This document shows positions 16,416-23,755 of a DNA stretch of 64,000 nt, in pieces. The stretch is from assembly GCA_036272595.1 (NCBI GenBank), contig DATAYM010000058.1:1-64000 (forward strand). Reading direction: 5' to 3'. The stretch comes from Poindextera sp036272595. Its GTDB lineage: Bacteria > Pseudomonadota > Alphaproteobacteria > Caulobacterales > Caulobacteraceae. A program made the translations under genes and the position numbers. A model generated the notes under the pieces. It saw only the letters and a program-made list of their open reading frames with translations. It made no database searches and was not told the DNA's origin. Each line of letters opens with the position of its first letter. Positions within the stretch are counted from its first letter, which is position 1.

Positions 16416-17678
16416 TCATGGCATCGGCACCGGCGCTTCGGGCGCGGGCGGTGGCGGCACCGGCTTGGGCTTCGGCTTGACGGCGGCCGGTTTGGTCGCG
16501 GCGGGTTCGGTCTTGGCCTTGGCGGGTCTGGCGGCCTTGGCCGGGGGCGGGCCGGAGTCCGCGGCGGACTTGGCGGGCGTCGCCTTCCTGGCTGGCTTGG
16601 CGGCGAGCGGCGGCTTGCCGGGCTCGGCCGCGGCGGCCTTCCCCTTCGGGGCCTTGGCCGGCTTGGCCGAGGACGCCGCGACCGGCGTCGAGGCGGATGG
16701 TTTTGGGGAAGACAGCGGCTTCGCCGAGGCGGCGGCGACCGGCGGCGGCGGGGCGGCGCGGGCGGCGACGTCGGCCGCTTCGGAAGGCGGCAGCGGCGGG
16801 ATCACTGGCGCGGACAGCGCCTTCTGCTCGGCCAACTGGCTGAAGTCGCGGAACAACAGGATGCGGACCAGGTCGATCGGCCCGTCGTCGGAATCCAGCC
16901 GCACCCGCCAATTGCCGTCAAGGCCCTGGACCACCGTCCCCACCGGCAGGCCGCGCGGATAGAGGCCGCCGTCGCCGGAGGTCAGGATGCGGTCGCCGGG
17001 CTTCACCGGATCGACGCCGCGCAGATAGGCCAGCAGCGGCTGGCCGGAGCCGTCGCCGGTCAGGATGGCCCGCGAATTGGTGCGGTCGTCCAGCACCGGG
17101 GCGCGGCTGGCGACGTCGGTGAGCAGCAGGATGCGGCTGACCCCGTGGGCGACGCCGAGGATGCTGCCGACCAGCCCGTGCTCGGTCATCACCGGATTGC
17201 CGACCGCGACCCCCGCCTCGGTCCCGGCGTCGGCCAGCCGGGTGTTGGCGAACGGCCCGCGCGCGTCGGCGATCACCCGCGCCCCGACCATCGGGATCGG
17301 CGGATCGGTCTTCAGGCCCAGCAGCGACTGGTAGCGGGCGTTGTCGTCCTTGAGCGCCACCGCCCGGTCGCGCCACTGGCTGAGCTCAGCCACCTCGGCG
17401 CGCAGCCGGCGGTTCTCGGAGACGGCGAAGAAGTACTGCCTGACCCCGTTGACCCCGTCGCCGACCCAGCGGACCGGCGTGGCGATGACGCTCTCGACCG
17501 GCCGCAGCACGGTGTCGAGCGCGCCGCGGCTGGCGCCGATCGCCTGCGCCTGCATCGTGCCGCGATGGTCGCCGAACAGCAAAGCCAGGCCGATGACCAT
17601 GGCGACGATGACGGCCACCGCCGCCGTCCAGGTCAGCGGGACCTTGAGATCCTGAAAAGGGCCGTCCCTCAGGGACAC
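16416..17678 (-). CDS. mreC: rod shape-determining protein MreC with long Ala/Pro/Lys tail
   Basis: Periplasmic scaffold of the elongasome, 420 residues. A single N-terminal membrane helix (about 15-35) is followed by a coiled coil (ENRRLRAEVAELSQWRD) and the paired beta-barrel domains, with the landmark segment TEHGLVGSILGVAHGVSRILLLTD. From about residue 300 the protein continues in a low-complexity tail of Ala, Pro and Lys not present in standard MreC (about 280-300 residues). The start codon appears to be GTG at 17678. It follows mreB by 47 bases. Confidence 0.93.
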   Translation of the reverse strand: MSLRDGPFQDLKVPLTWTAAVAVIVAMVIGLALLFGDHRGTMQAQAIGASRGALDTVLRPVESVIATPVRWVGDGVNGVRQYFFAVSENRRLRAEVAELSQWRDRAVALKDDNARYQSLLGLKTDPPIPMVGARVIADARGPFANTRLADAGTEAGVAVGNPVMTEHGLVGSILGVAHGVSRILLLTDVASRAPVLDDRTNSRAILTGDGSGQPLLAYLRGVDPVKPGDRILTSGDGGLYPRGLPVGTVVQGLDGNWRVRLDSDDGPIDLVRILLFRDFSQLAEQKALSAPVIPPLPPSEAADVAARAAPPPPVAAASAKPLSSPKPSASTPVAASSAKPAKAPKGKAAAAEPGKPPLAAKPARKATPAKSAADSGPPPAKAARPAKAKTEPAATKPAAVKPKPKPVPPPPAPEAPVPMP

Positions 17679-17725
17679 CTATGTCGCTCCAGGCCGGTCG
17701 TTAGCCCCCGCCCCTGACCTTTATT

Positions 17726-18769
17726 CTACGACATTGACGATTCGAGCACGCCCTTCATCCATTTCGGATGTTCGAGCACTTTGCCGCAGCCCAGGGCCAC
17801 GCACGACAGCGGATCGTCGGCCACCGTCACCGGCAGGCCGGTGTGGTCGCGGATCTCGGAATCCAGCCCGCGCAACAGCGCCCCGCCGCCGGTCAGCATG
17901 ATGCCCTTGTCGGCGATGTCGGCGGCCAGCTCCGGCGGCGTCGCCTCCAGCGCCACCTTCACCGCCTCGACGATCTGGGTCACCGGCTCGGCCAAGGCGT
18001 CGGAGGCCTGCTTTTCGGAGATGCGCACCTCGCGCGGCACCCCCTGCATCAGGTCGCGGCCCTTGACCTCGATGGCCAGGCCCTCGCCGTCGGCGGGGGC
18101 GCGGGCGGTGCCGATCTCCTTCTTGATCCGCTCGGCGGTGGTCTCGCCGATCAGCAGGTTATGGTGGCGGCGCATGTAGCTGATGATCGCCTCGTCCATC
18201 TTGTCGCCGCCCACCCGCACGCTGCGCGAATAGACGATGCCGGAGAGCGACAGCACGGCGACCTCGGTGGTGCCGCCGCCGATGTCGACCACCATCGAAC
18301 CGGTGGGCTCGTGGATCGGCAGGCCGGCGCCGATCGCGGCGGCCATCGGCTCGTCGATCAGCCCCACCCGCCGCGCGCCGGCGTTCAGGCAGCTGTCGTT
18401 GATCGCCCGCCGCTCCACCGCCGTCGCGCCGGACGGGACGCAGACGATGACCTTCGGATTGGTGAATGCCTTGCGATTGTGCACCTTGCGGATGAAATAC
18501 TTGATCATCTCCTCGGCGACTTCGAAGTCGGCGATCACCCCGTCGCGCATGGGACGGATGGCCTCGATGTGGCCGGGCGTGCGGCCCAGCATCTGCTTGG
18601 CCTCGATGCCGACCGCGTGGACGACCTTCCGTCCGCCGACGTTTCTGAGCGCCACCACCGAGGGTTCGTTGAGCACGATGCCCTTGCCCTTCATGTAGAC
18701 AAGCGTGTTGGCCGTGCCGAGGTCAATGGCGATGTCGTTGGAGATGACCCCAAAAAGGGACGGGAACAT
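17726..18769 (-). CDS. mreB: rod shape-determining actin MreB
   Basis: Bacterial actin that guides lateral cell-wall synthesis. The 347 residues match the family exactly. Phosphate and nucleotide motifs are visible: IDLGTANTLVYMKGKGIVLNEPSVVA at the N-terminus (first part IDLGTANTL), VCVPSGATAVERRA, VDIGGGTTEVAVLSL and a late LTGGGALLRGLD. It is the first gene of the cluster. The 185 bases upstream to the EamA gene must hold its promoter, though I see no clear consensus. The ATG at 18769 is well supported by the conserved MFPSLFGV start. Confidence 0.96.
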   Translation of the reverse strand: MFPSLFGVISNDIAIDLGTANTLVYMKGKGIVLNEPSVVALRNVGGRKVVHAVGIEAKQMLGRTPGHIEAIRPMRDGVIADFEVAEEMIKYFIRKVHNRKAFTNPKVIVCVPSGATAVERRAINDSCLNAGARRVGLIDEPMAAAIGAGLPIHEPTGSMVVDIGGGTTEVAVLSLSGIVYSRSVRVGGDKMDEAIISYMRRHHNLLIGETTAERIKKEIGTARAPADGEGLAIEVKGRDLMQGVPREVRISEKQASDALAEPVTQIVEAVKVALEATPPELAADIADKGIMLTGGGALLRGLDSEIRDHTGLPVTVADDPLSCVALGCGKVLEHPKWMKGVLESSMS

Positions 18770-18954
18770 TCAGAGCCTTGGTGCAAAAGGGTGAGGTCGG
18801 ACGCGGAATCCCTCGTAAAGCTTTGCAGACGCGTCACAACTGCGCGCTCCCCAACGCGGTCGTTAGACGCCCCATGACTCGACGAAGGCCGTTTCGTTTG
18901 CACTGCGAACCGCCTGACTTCAAGGCCCTATCTGACGCGCATTTACGCGCCGAT

Positions 18955-19845
18955 TCAGCGCAGGGTGGTCATCGCCACCCCGATTATGACCGCCAGTCCG
19001 GCCACGATCTGCCGGGCGTGTAGCGTTTCGGCAAAGAACCGGCGCCCCGCAAGCGCCGCCATGGGCGCCTCGATGACCCCGACGGCGCGCACCGGGGCGG
19101 CCGGCGCCAGGCCCAGGGCCAGGAACCAGCAGGCCGAAGCGCAGGCGCCGCAGAGCCCGGCGGCCAGCGATTCCCGCCATCCCCTGACCACCGCGACCAG
19201 CGCCCCGCGGTCGCGAAACCCAAGCCAGACAGTAAGTGCGGCCGCCTGCATGGCCTGGGCGACCGCGACCGAGGCCACCGCCGCATAGACCGGATGGGCC
19301 GGCTCCATGGCCAGGGTGGCGTGGCGGAAGGCGTTCAGCGAGAAGCCGAAGAACAGGCCCGAGAGCAGGCCGAACAGCGCCCCGCTCAGCGGCCTCTCGC
19401 CGGTGGCGCCACGTGGCCAGGTCAGCACCACAAGCCCCGCCGTGGTGACGGCGACGCCGAGCCAGGCGGCCACGGTCAATTGATCGTGAAATATGATCAG
19501 CCCAAGGATGGCCGCCAGCGGCAGGGAGCTCTGTTGCAGCGCCGTGCCGACCGCGAACCCGGCCCGGCGCATGGCCACCAGCAGCGCCGCGGTCGCCAGC
19601 ACCTGGGCGATGGCCCCGGTGACCACGGCGGTCCAGAAGGCGGCGGTCAGGTGCGGCCGCGCCGCCGGAATGGCCAGCTGCGCCAGGCCGACGAAGGCCA
19701 GCGAGAACGGCAGGCCGAACAGGAACCGGACCAGCGTCGCCCCCCACGGCCCCGCCGAAGGCACCAGCCCCCGCTGCAGCCCGTTGCGGGCCACCTGCAG
19801 GGCGGAAGCGGCGATGGTGGCGGGAACCCAGAGCAGGGCGAACAT
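18955..19845 (-). CDS. EamA/DMT-superfamily transporter
   Basis: Inner-membrane protein of 296 residues with about ten hydrophobic helices arranged as two repeats of five, the EamA (drug/metabolite transporter) layout. The first repeat ends near GLVVLTW and the second begins with GALFGLLSGLFFGFSLNAF. Substrate and direction are unknown. It is transcribed alone; repeats C2 and D1 lie directly upstream, so its promoter must be within or beside them. Confidence 0.83.
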   Translation of the reverse strand: MFALLWVPATIAASALQVARNGLQRGLVPSAGPWGATLVRFLFGLPFSLAFVGLAQLAIPAARPHLTAAFWTAVVTGAIAQVLATAALLVAMRRAGFAVGTALQQSSLPLAAILGLIIFHDQLTVAAWLGVAVTTAGLVVLTWPRGATGERPLSGALFGLLSGLFFGFSLNAFRHATLAMEPAHPVYAAVASVAVAQAMQAAALTVWLGFRDRGALVAVVRGWRESLAAGLCGACASACWFLALGLAPAAPVRAVGVIEAPMAALAGRRFFAETLHARQIVAGLAVIIGVAMTTLR

Positions 19846-19858
19846 GGGGAAATCCTTT

Positions 19859-20026
19859 AGCCCTCCCCCTCGATGGGGGAGGGTTGGGTGGGGGTGTGGC
19901 GCTGAGCCTGGGCGAACAGCGCAAGTGGGCGCCGGCGCTCATCGGCTCAGCGCCGACCAGCGCTTGCCCTGCATCGCCGCGCGAACACCCCCAACCCTGC
20001 CCTTCCCCCATCGAGGGGGAAGGGTG
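19859..20026. repeat. family C intergenic inverted-repeat element, copy C2
   Basis: Same arms as C1: AGCCCTCCCCCTCGATGGGG with GGGTTGGGTGGGGGTGTG on the left and CACCCCCAACCCTGCCC with CCATCGAGGGGGAAGGG on the right. The centre shares GCGCAAGTGGG with C1 but carries its own GCGCTGAGC/GCTCAGCGC pairing. It lies immediately upstream of the EamA gene start. Confidence 0.85.
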
Positions 20027-20099
20027 GCGTGCGTTCGGCGAGGCTGGTGGCACGGCATAGCCTTACAGCGGGATCGAGGGCTCGCACCCTCGTCTCAAC

Positions 20100-20224
20100 C
20101 GTCATCCCCCGCTGGAGCGCAGCGGACTGCGAAGCAGAGGCGCGTAGCAGCAAATGCGGAGGATCCATGAACACTGATCAAAGACGGTGATCATGGGTGG
20201 CCCGAACAAGTCGGGCCATGACGG
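20100..20224. repeat. family D intergenic repeat element, copy D1
   Basis: A 125-base unit beginning CGTCATCCCCCGCTGGAGCG and ending GGCCATGACGG, so the termini are complementary (CGTCAT/ATGACG). The right part has a perfect hairpin GGCCCGA-ACAAG-TCGGGCC. A nearly identical copy (D2) lies at 35778-35902. Together with C2 it accounts for the 400-base gap upstream of the EamA gene, where I see no gene. Confidence 0.87.
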
Positions 20225-20245
20225 AAAATGAAGGGAGAAGGAACC

Positions 20246-21868
20246 TTAGAACCCGCTCGCCAGCGCCTCTGGCGGCTTGGTCTTTTCGCGGCGGGCCATG
20301 AGGTTGTTCAGGGCGTTTACGTAGGCCTTGGCGCTGGCGGTCATGGTGTCGGTGTCGGAGGCGGTGCCGGTGGCGATGCGGCCGTCCTCCTCCAGACGCA
20401 CGGAGACCTGCGCCTGGGCGTCGGTGCCTTCGGTGACGGCGTGGACCTGGAACAGCCTGAGGATCGCGCCGTGCGGGGCGACCTGGCGGATGGCGTTGAA
20501 CACCGCGTCCACCGGCCCGTCGCCGTGCGCCACGGCGGCGTGCTCGACACCGTCGATCGAGGCGGTCAGCGCCGCTTCCTGCGGCCCCTCGGTGCCGGCG
20601 ATCACCCGCAGCGACACCACCTTGATCCGCTCCGAGCCCTTGGCCAGCGCGTCGTCGATCAGGGCGACGATGTCGTCGTCGTAGACGTCCTTCTTCTTGT
20701 CGGCCAAGGCCTTGAAGCGGGTGAAGGCGTCGTTCAGCGCATTGTCGCCCAGCTCGTAGCCCAACCCCTTCAGCTTCTCGCGGAAGGCGTGGCGGCCGGA
20801 GTGCTTGCCCATGACCAGGTTGGACGCCCCCTGCCCCACGTCCTCGGGCCGCATGATCTCATAGGTGCCGGCGTCCTTGAGCATGCCGTCCTGGTGGATG
20901 CCCGCCTCGTGGGCGAAGGCGTTCTTGCCGACCACCGCCTTGTTGAACTGCACCGGAAAGCCGGTGATGGCCGAGACGTAGCGGCTGGCGCGGGTGATGT
21001 GGCTGGTGTCGATGGCTGAATCGAAGCGCAGCCGGTCGCCGCGCACGCGCAGCGCCATGACGATCTCCTCCAGCGCCGCATTGCCCGCCCGCTCGCCGAG
21101 GCCGTTGACCGCGCACTCCACCTGGCGCGCCCCGGCCTCGATGCCGGCCAGGCTGTTGGCGACGGCCAGGCCCAGGTCGTTGTGGCAATGGGTGGAGAAG
21201 ATCACCCGGTCGGCGCCCGGGACGTTCTCCATCATGTCGCGGAACATCTCGGCGTATTCGCTCGGATAGGAATAGCCCACCGTGTCCGGCAGGTTGATGG
21301 TCTGGGCCCCGGCGCGGATGGCCGCCTCGACGCAGCGGCGCAGCACGTCGCGCTCGGTGCGGCTGGCGTCCTGGGCCGACCATTCGACGTCGCCGCACAG
21401 GTTGCGCGCCAGGGTCACCGAGCCGGTGATCTGCTCGATCACCTCTTCCGGCGTCATGCGCAGGATGTGGTCGCGGTGCGAGGGGCTGGTGGAGATGAAG
21501 GTGTGGATGCGGCCGCGCTTGGCCCGCCGCACCGCCTCCCCCGCCCGCTCGATATCGGCAGGATTGGCGCGGGCCAGGCCGCAGACCACCGACTCGGTGA
21601 TCAGCTCGGCCACCTTGGACACCGCCTCGAAGTCGCCGTTGGAGGCGATCGGGAAGCCCGCCTCGATGACGTCGACCTTCATGTCCTCGAGGATCTTGGC
21701 CAGCTCCAGCTTTTCGTCCAGCGACATGGAGGCGCCCGGCGACTGCTCGCCGTCGCGCATGGTGGTGTCGAAGATGATGACGCGGTCCTTGGCGGCTACG
21801 TCCTCAGGCGCGGCGGAGGCGGCGTCAGGTGCGGGCGCGTCGGCGGCGGAATGGGTCTCGGTGGTCAT
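20246..21868 (-). CDS. leuA: 2-isopropylmalate synthase
   Basis: First committed enzyme of leucine biosynthesis, joining acetyl-CoA and 2-oxoisovalerate. The 540 residues carry the TIM-barrel signature FDTTMRDGEQSPGASM near residue 33. The metal-binding His pair is in STHCHNDLGLAVANS, and LNG-like NGLGERAGNAALEE and the C-terminal LeuA regulatory domain (leucine feedback) start at about residue 400. An Ala/Asp-rich N-terminal extension of about 28 residues precedes the barrel. Upstream lies a short Leu-rich leader peptide and paired hairpins, suggesting transcription attenuation. Confidence 0.95.
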   Translation of the reverse strand: MTTETHSAADAPAPDAASAAPEDVAAKDRVIIFDTTMRDGEQSPGASMSLDEKLELAKILEDMKVDVIEAGFPIASNGDFEAVSKVAELITESVVCGLARANPADIERAGEAVRRAKRGRIHTFISTSPSHRDHILRMTPEEVIEQITGSVTLARNLCGDVEWSAQDASRTERDVLRRCVEAAIRAGAQTINLPDTVGYSYPSEYAEMFRDMMENVPGADRVIFSTHCHNDLGLAVANSLAGIEAGARQVECAVNGLGERAGNAALEEIVMALRVRGDRLRFDSAIDTSHITRASRYVSAITGFPVQFNKAVVGKNAFAHEAGIHQDGMLKDAGTYEIMRPEDVGQGASNLVMGKHSGRHAFREKLKGLGYELGDNALNDAFTRFKALADKKKDVYDDDIVALIDDALAKGSERIKVVSLRVIAGTEGPQEAALTASIDGVEHAAVAHGDGPVDAVFNAIRQVAPHGAILRLFQVHAVTEGTDAQAQVSVRLEEDGRIATGTASDTDTMTASAKAYVNALNNLMARREKTKPPEALASGF

Positions 21869-21906
21869 TGGGGGGCTCGTCTGCTTTGGGCTTTTGATGG
21901 GCGGCG

Positions 21907-21972
21907 GGGCGTTCCTTGATCCCCTGCACGCCCGGCCGCGACGAACCCGCGGCCCCTAGAGCGTCCAGGGGC
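21907..21972 (-). promoter_or_regulatory. candidate leuA attenuator (alternative hairpins)
   Basis: Downstream of the leader peptide three stems can form on the minus-strand transcript. GCCCCT/AGGGGC (21967-21972 with 21952-21957) overlaps a strong perfect stem GGCCGCG/CGCGGCC (21934-21940 with 21948-21954). This is followed directly by GGGCGT/ACGCCC (21907-21912 with 21928-21933). The first two exclude each other, as in ribosome-mediated attenuators. No U run follows the last stem, so termination may be Rho-dependent or the stem may mask the leuA ribosome site. Confidence 0.5.
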
Positions 21973-22012
21973 TGGTAAGGCCGAGCAGAATAAGCGCGCG
22001 AGCGGCGTCCAT
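21956..22012 (-). CDS. candidate leuA leader peptide
   Basis: An 18-codon reading frame, MDAARALILLGLTSPWTL, ends 87 bases before leuA. Five of the 18 residues are Leu, with a cluster ALILLGL. Two of these are CTT codons, which are rare in this GC-rich genome. Leader peptides rich in the end-product amino acid are known upstream of leuA in proteobacteria, including alphaproteobacteria. No strong Shine-Dalgarno is visible. The peptide itself probably has no function beyond sensing charged leucyl-tRNA. Confidence 0.55.
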   Translation of the reverse strand: MDAARALILLGLTSPWTL

Positions 22013-22182
22013 GGGTGGCGGGATACACGGGGCGGGGGATTTGGGCAAGGGCGTGGTGCGTATCGGTCTCGGCCCAGACAACCAAATCGGGCAGCTGGCA
22101 GAGCAAGGCGCCAAACCGTCGGGGGGCGAGCGGCTTGACGTCCAGATCAATTGGCCCAACGGGTTACCGACGGAGATCAACC

Positions 22183-22992
22183 ATGCCCGACCCCATCGGC
22201 TTCCTCGGCCTCGGCGATCTTGGCCGGCCCATTGCTCGCAACATGATGGCGGCGGGCCACGCGCTCACCATCTGGAACCGCACCGCGGCCAAGGGGGATG
22301 ACCTGGTCGCGAGCGGCGCCGATCGGGCCGCCTCGCCCGCCGGCGCCGTTCAGCCCGGCGGGATCGTGGTCAGCCTGCTGTGGGATGACGCCTCGGTGGT
22401 CGAGGTGGTGGAGAGCGACGGGTTTCTGGAGCGGTTGGGGCCGGGCGGCGTGCATGTGTCGATGACCACGGTCTCGCCGGCGGGGTCGAAGGCGCTGGCG
22501 GCGCGGCATGCCGAGGCCGGGGTGGGGTTTGTCGAGGCGCCGGTGTTCGGCCGGCCGGAGGCGGCGGCGGCGCGGCAGTTGTGGATCGCCTATGCCGGGG
22601 CGGAAGGGCCTAAGGCGCGAGTGCGGCCGCTGTTCGAGGCCATGGGCGCGCGGGAGGCGTTCGATTTCGGCGAGCAGATCGGGGCGGCGACCACGGTCAA
22701 GCTGGTGGGCAACTTCCTGATCATCTCGGCCGGGGCGGCGATGACCGAGGGCTTGGCGATGGCGCGGGCCGGCGGCTTCGACGCCGGCGCGACCATCGAG
22801 ATGCTGACCAAGACCCTGTTCCCCGCACCGATCTACCAGAGCTACGGGCGGGCGATCGCGGCGGGGACGGCCGCGTCCGGCGGCGGGTCGGCGATTCCGG
22901 GGAAGGACCTTGGGCTGTTCAAGGCCTCGGCGGAGGCGGTTTCATCGCCGACGCCGCTGTCGAGCCTGCTACTGGAGATGCGCCGGGGCTGA
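22183..22992 (+). CDS. NAD(P)-dependent 3-hydroxyisobutyrate dehydrogenase-like protein
   Basis: Beta-hydroxyacid dehydrogenase of 269 residues. The Rossmann motif GFLGLGDLGRPIARNM is at residues 6-21. The substrate loop HVSMTTVSP corresponds to the usual STxSP segment. The catalytic-lysine helix is VKLVGNFLIISA. This set matches the 3-hydroxyisobutyrate/tartronate-semialdehyde/glyoxylate reductase group; the exact substrate is not decided by sequence. The ATG at 22183 has CGGAG 8 bases upstream. The methyltransferase gene follows after 27 bases. Confidence 0.82.
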   Translation: MPDPIGFLGLGDLGRPIARNMMAAGHALTIWNRTAAKGDDLVASGADRAASPAGAVQPGGIVVSLLWDDASVVEVVESDGFLERLGPGGVHVSMTTVSPAGSKALAARHAEAGVGFVEAPVFGRPEAAAARQLWIAYAGAEGPKARVRPLFEAMGAREAFDFGEQIGAATTVKLVGNFLIISAGAAMTEGLAMARAGGFDAGATIEMLTKTLFPAPIYQSYGRAIAAGTAASGGGSAIPGKDLGLFKASAEAVSSPTPLSSLLLEMRRG

Positions 22993-23019
22993 ACGCCGGC
23001 CGGTGTTTGGAACGCGACC

Positions 23020-23691
23020 ATGATCCGCTGGAGACAACTCGGCGCCGCGAGCGTGCCCGGCGGCGGTGGGGAGTTGCGGCTGATGCAGCGGGGGACGGAG
23101 CTGGCGATCTTCGCCGGGGCGACCGAGCTGATGAACAGCCGGCTGAGCGGCTCGGAAGAGGCGCTGGCGAGCCTGACCTGCGCGCGGCTGGACGGGCGAC
23201 GGTCCGCGCGGGTGCTGATCGGCGGGCTGGGCATGGGCTTTACCCTGCGCGCGGCGCTGGCCGCCTTGAGCGCCGACGCCGAGGTGACCATCGCCGAGCT
23301 GGTGCCGGAGGTGGTGGCATGGGCGCGCGGGCCGCTGGCCGCCATCCACGGAGCGAGCCTTTCCGACCAGCGGCTGACGGTGTTCGAGGGCGATGTCGGG
23401 GCGCTGATCGGCGGGCAGACGGGGCGTTGGGACGCGATCCTGCTGGACGTGGACAATGGCCCGGAGGGACTGATGCGGGCGGCGAACGACGAGCTGTACG
23501 ACGCCTATGGCCTCGGCGAGGCGCATGGGGCGCTGCGCCCCGGCGGGGTGCTGGCCGTGTGGTCCTCGGCGCCCGACGCCGCCTTCACCCAGCGGCTGCG
23601 CGCGGTCGGGTTCGGCGTGGAGGAGCACCGGGTGCGGGCGCGCGGACGCAGCGGCGCGCGTCACATGATCTGGATCGCGACCAAGCGCTGA
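23020..23691 (+). CDS. spermidine synthase-like methyltransferase-fold protein
   Basis: A 223-residue Rossmann-fold protein. The SAM-type nucleotide motif is LIGGLGMGFTLRAAL (about residues 66-80), the acidic strand end is TIAELVPEVV, and the post-motif is DAILLDVDNGPEGLM. The layout is that of polyamine synthase-like proteins, but the N-terminal tetramerisation domain of true SpeE is short here. It may therefore be a methyltransferase of unknown target. It is probably co-transcribed with the upstream dehydrogenase, and it converges on the membrane serine hydrolase gene. Confidence 0.7.
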   Translation: MIRWRQLGAASVPGGGGELRLMQRGTELAIFAGATELMNSRLSGSEEALASLTCARLDGRRSARVLIGGLGMGFTLRAALAALSADAEVTIAELVPEVVAWARGPLAAIHGASLSDQRLTVFEGDVGALIGGQTGRWDAILLDVDNGPEGLMRAANDELYDAYGLGEAHGALRPGGVLAVWSSAPDAAFTQRLRAVGFGVEEHRVRARGRSGARHMIWIATKR

Positions 23692-23755
23692 GCGGCGGCC
23701 GTCGCCGGCCCTCGCGCTCCGGGCAGGACCGCCGCCCCGCCCTAGCCGCCCCGCC

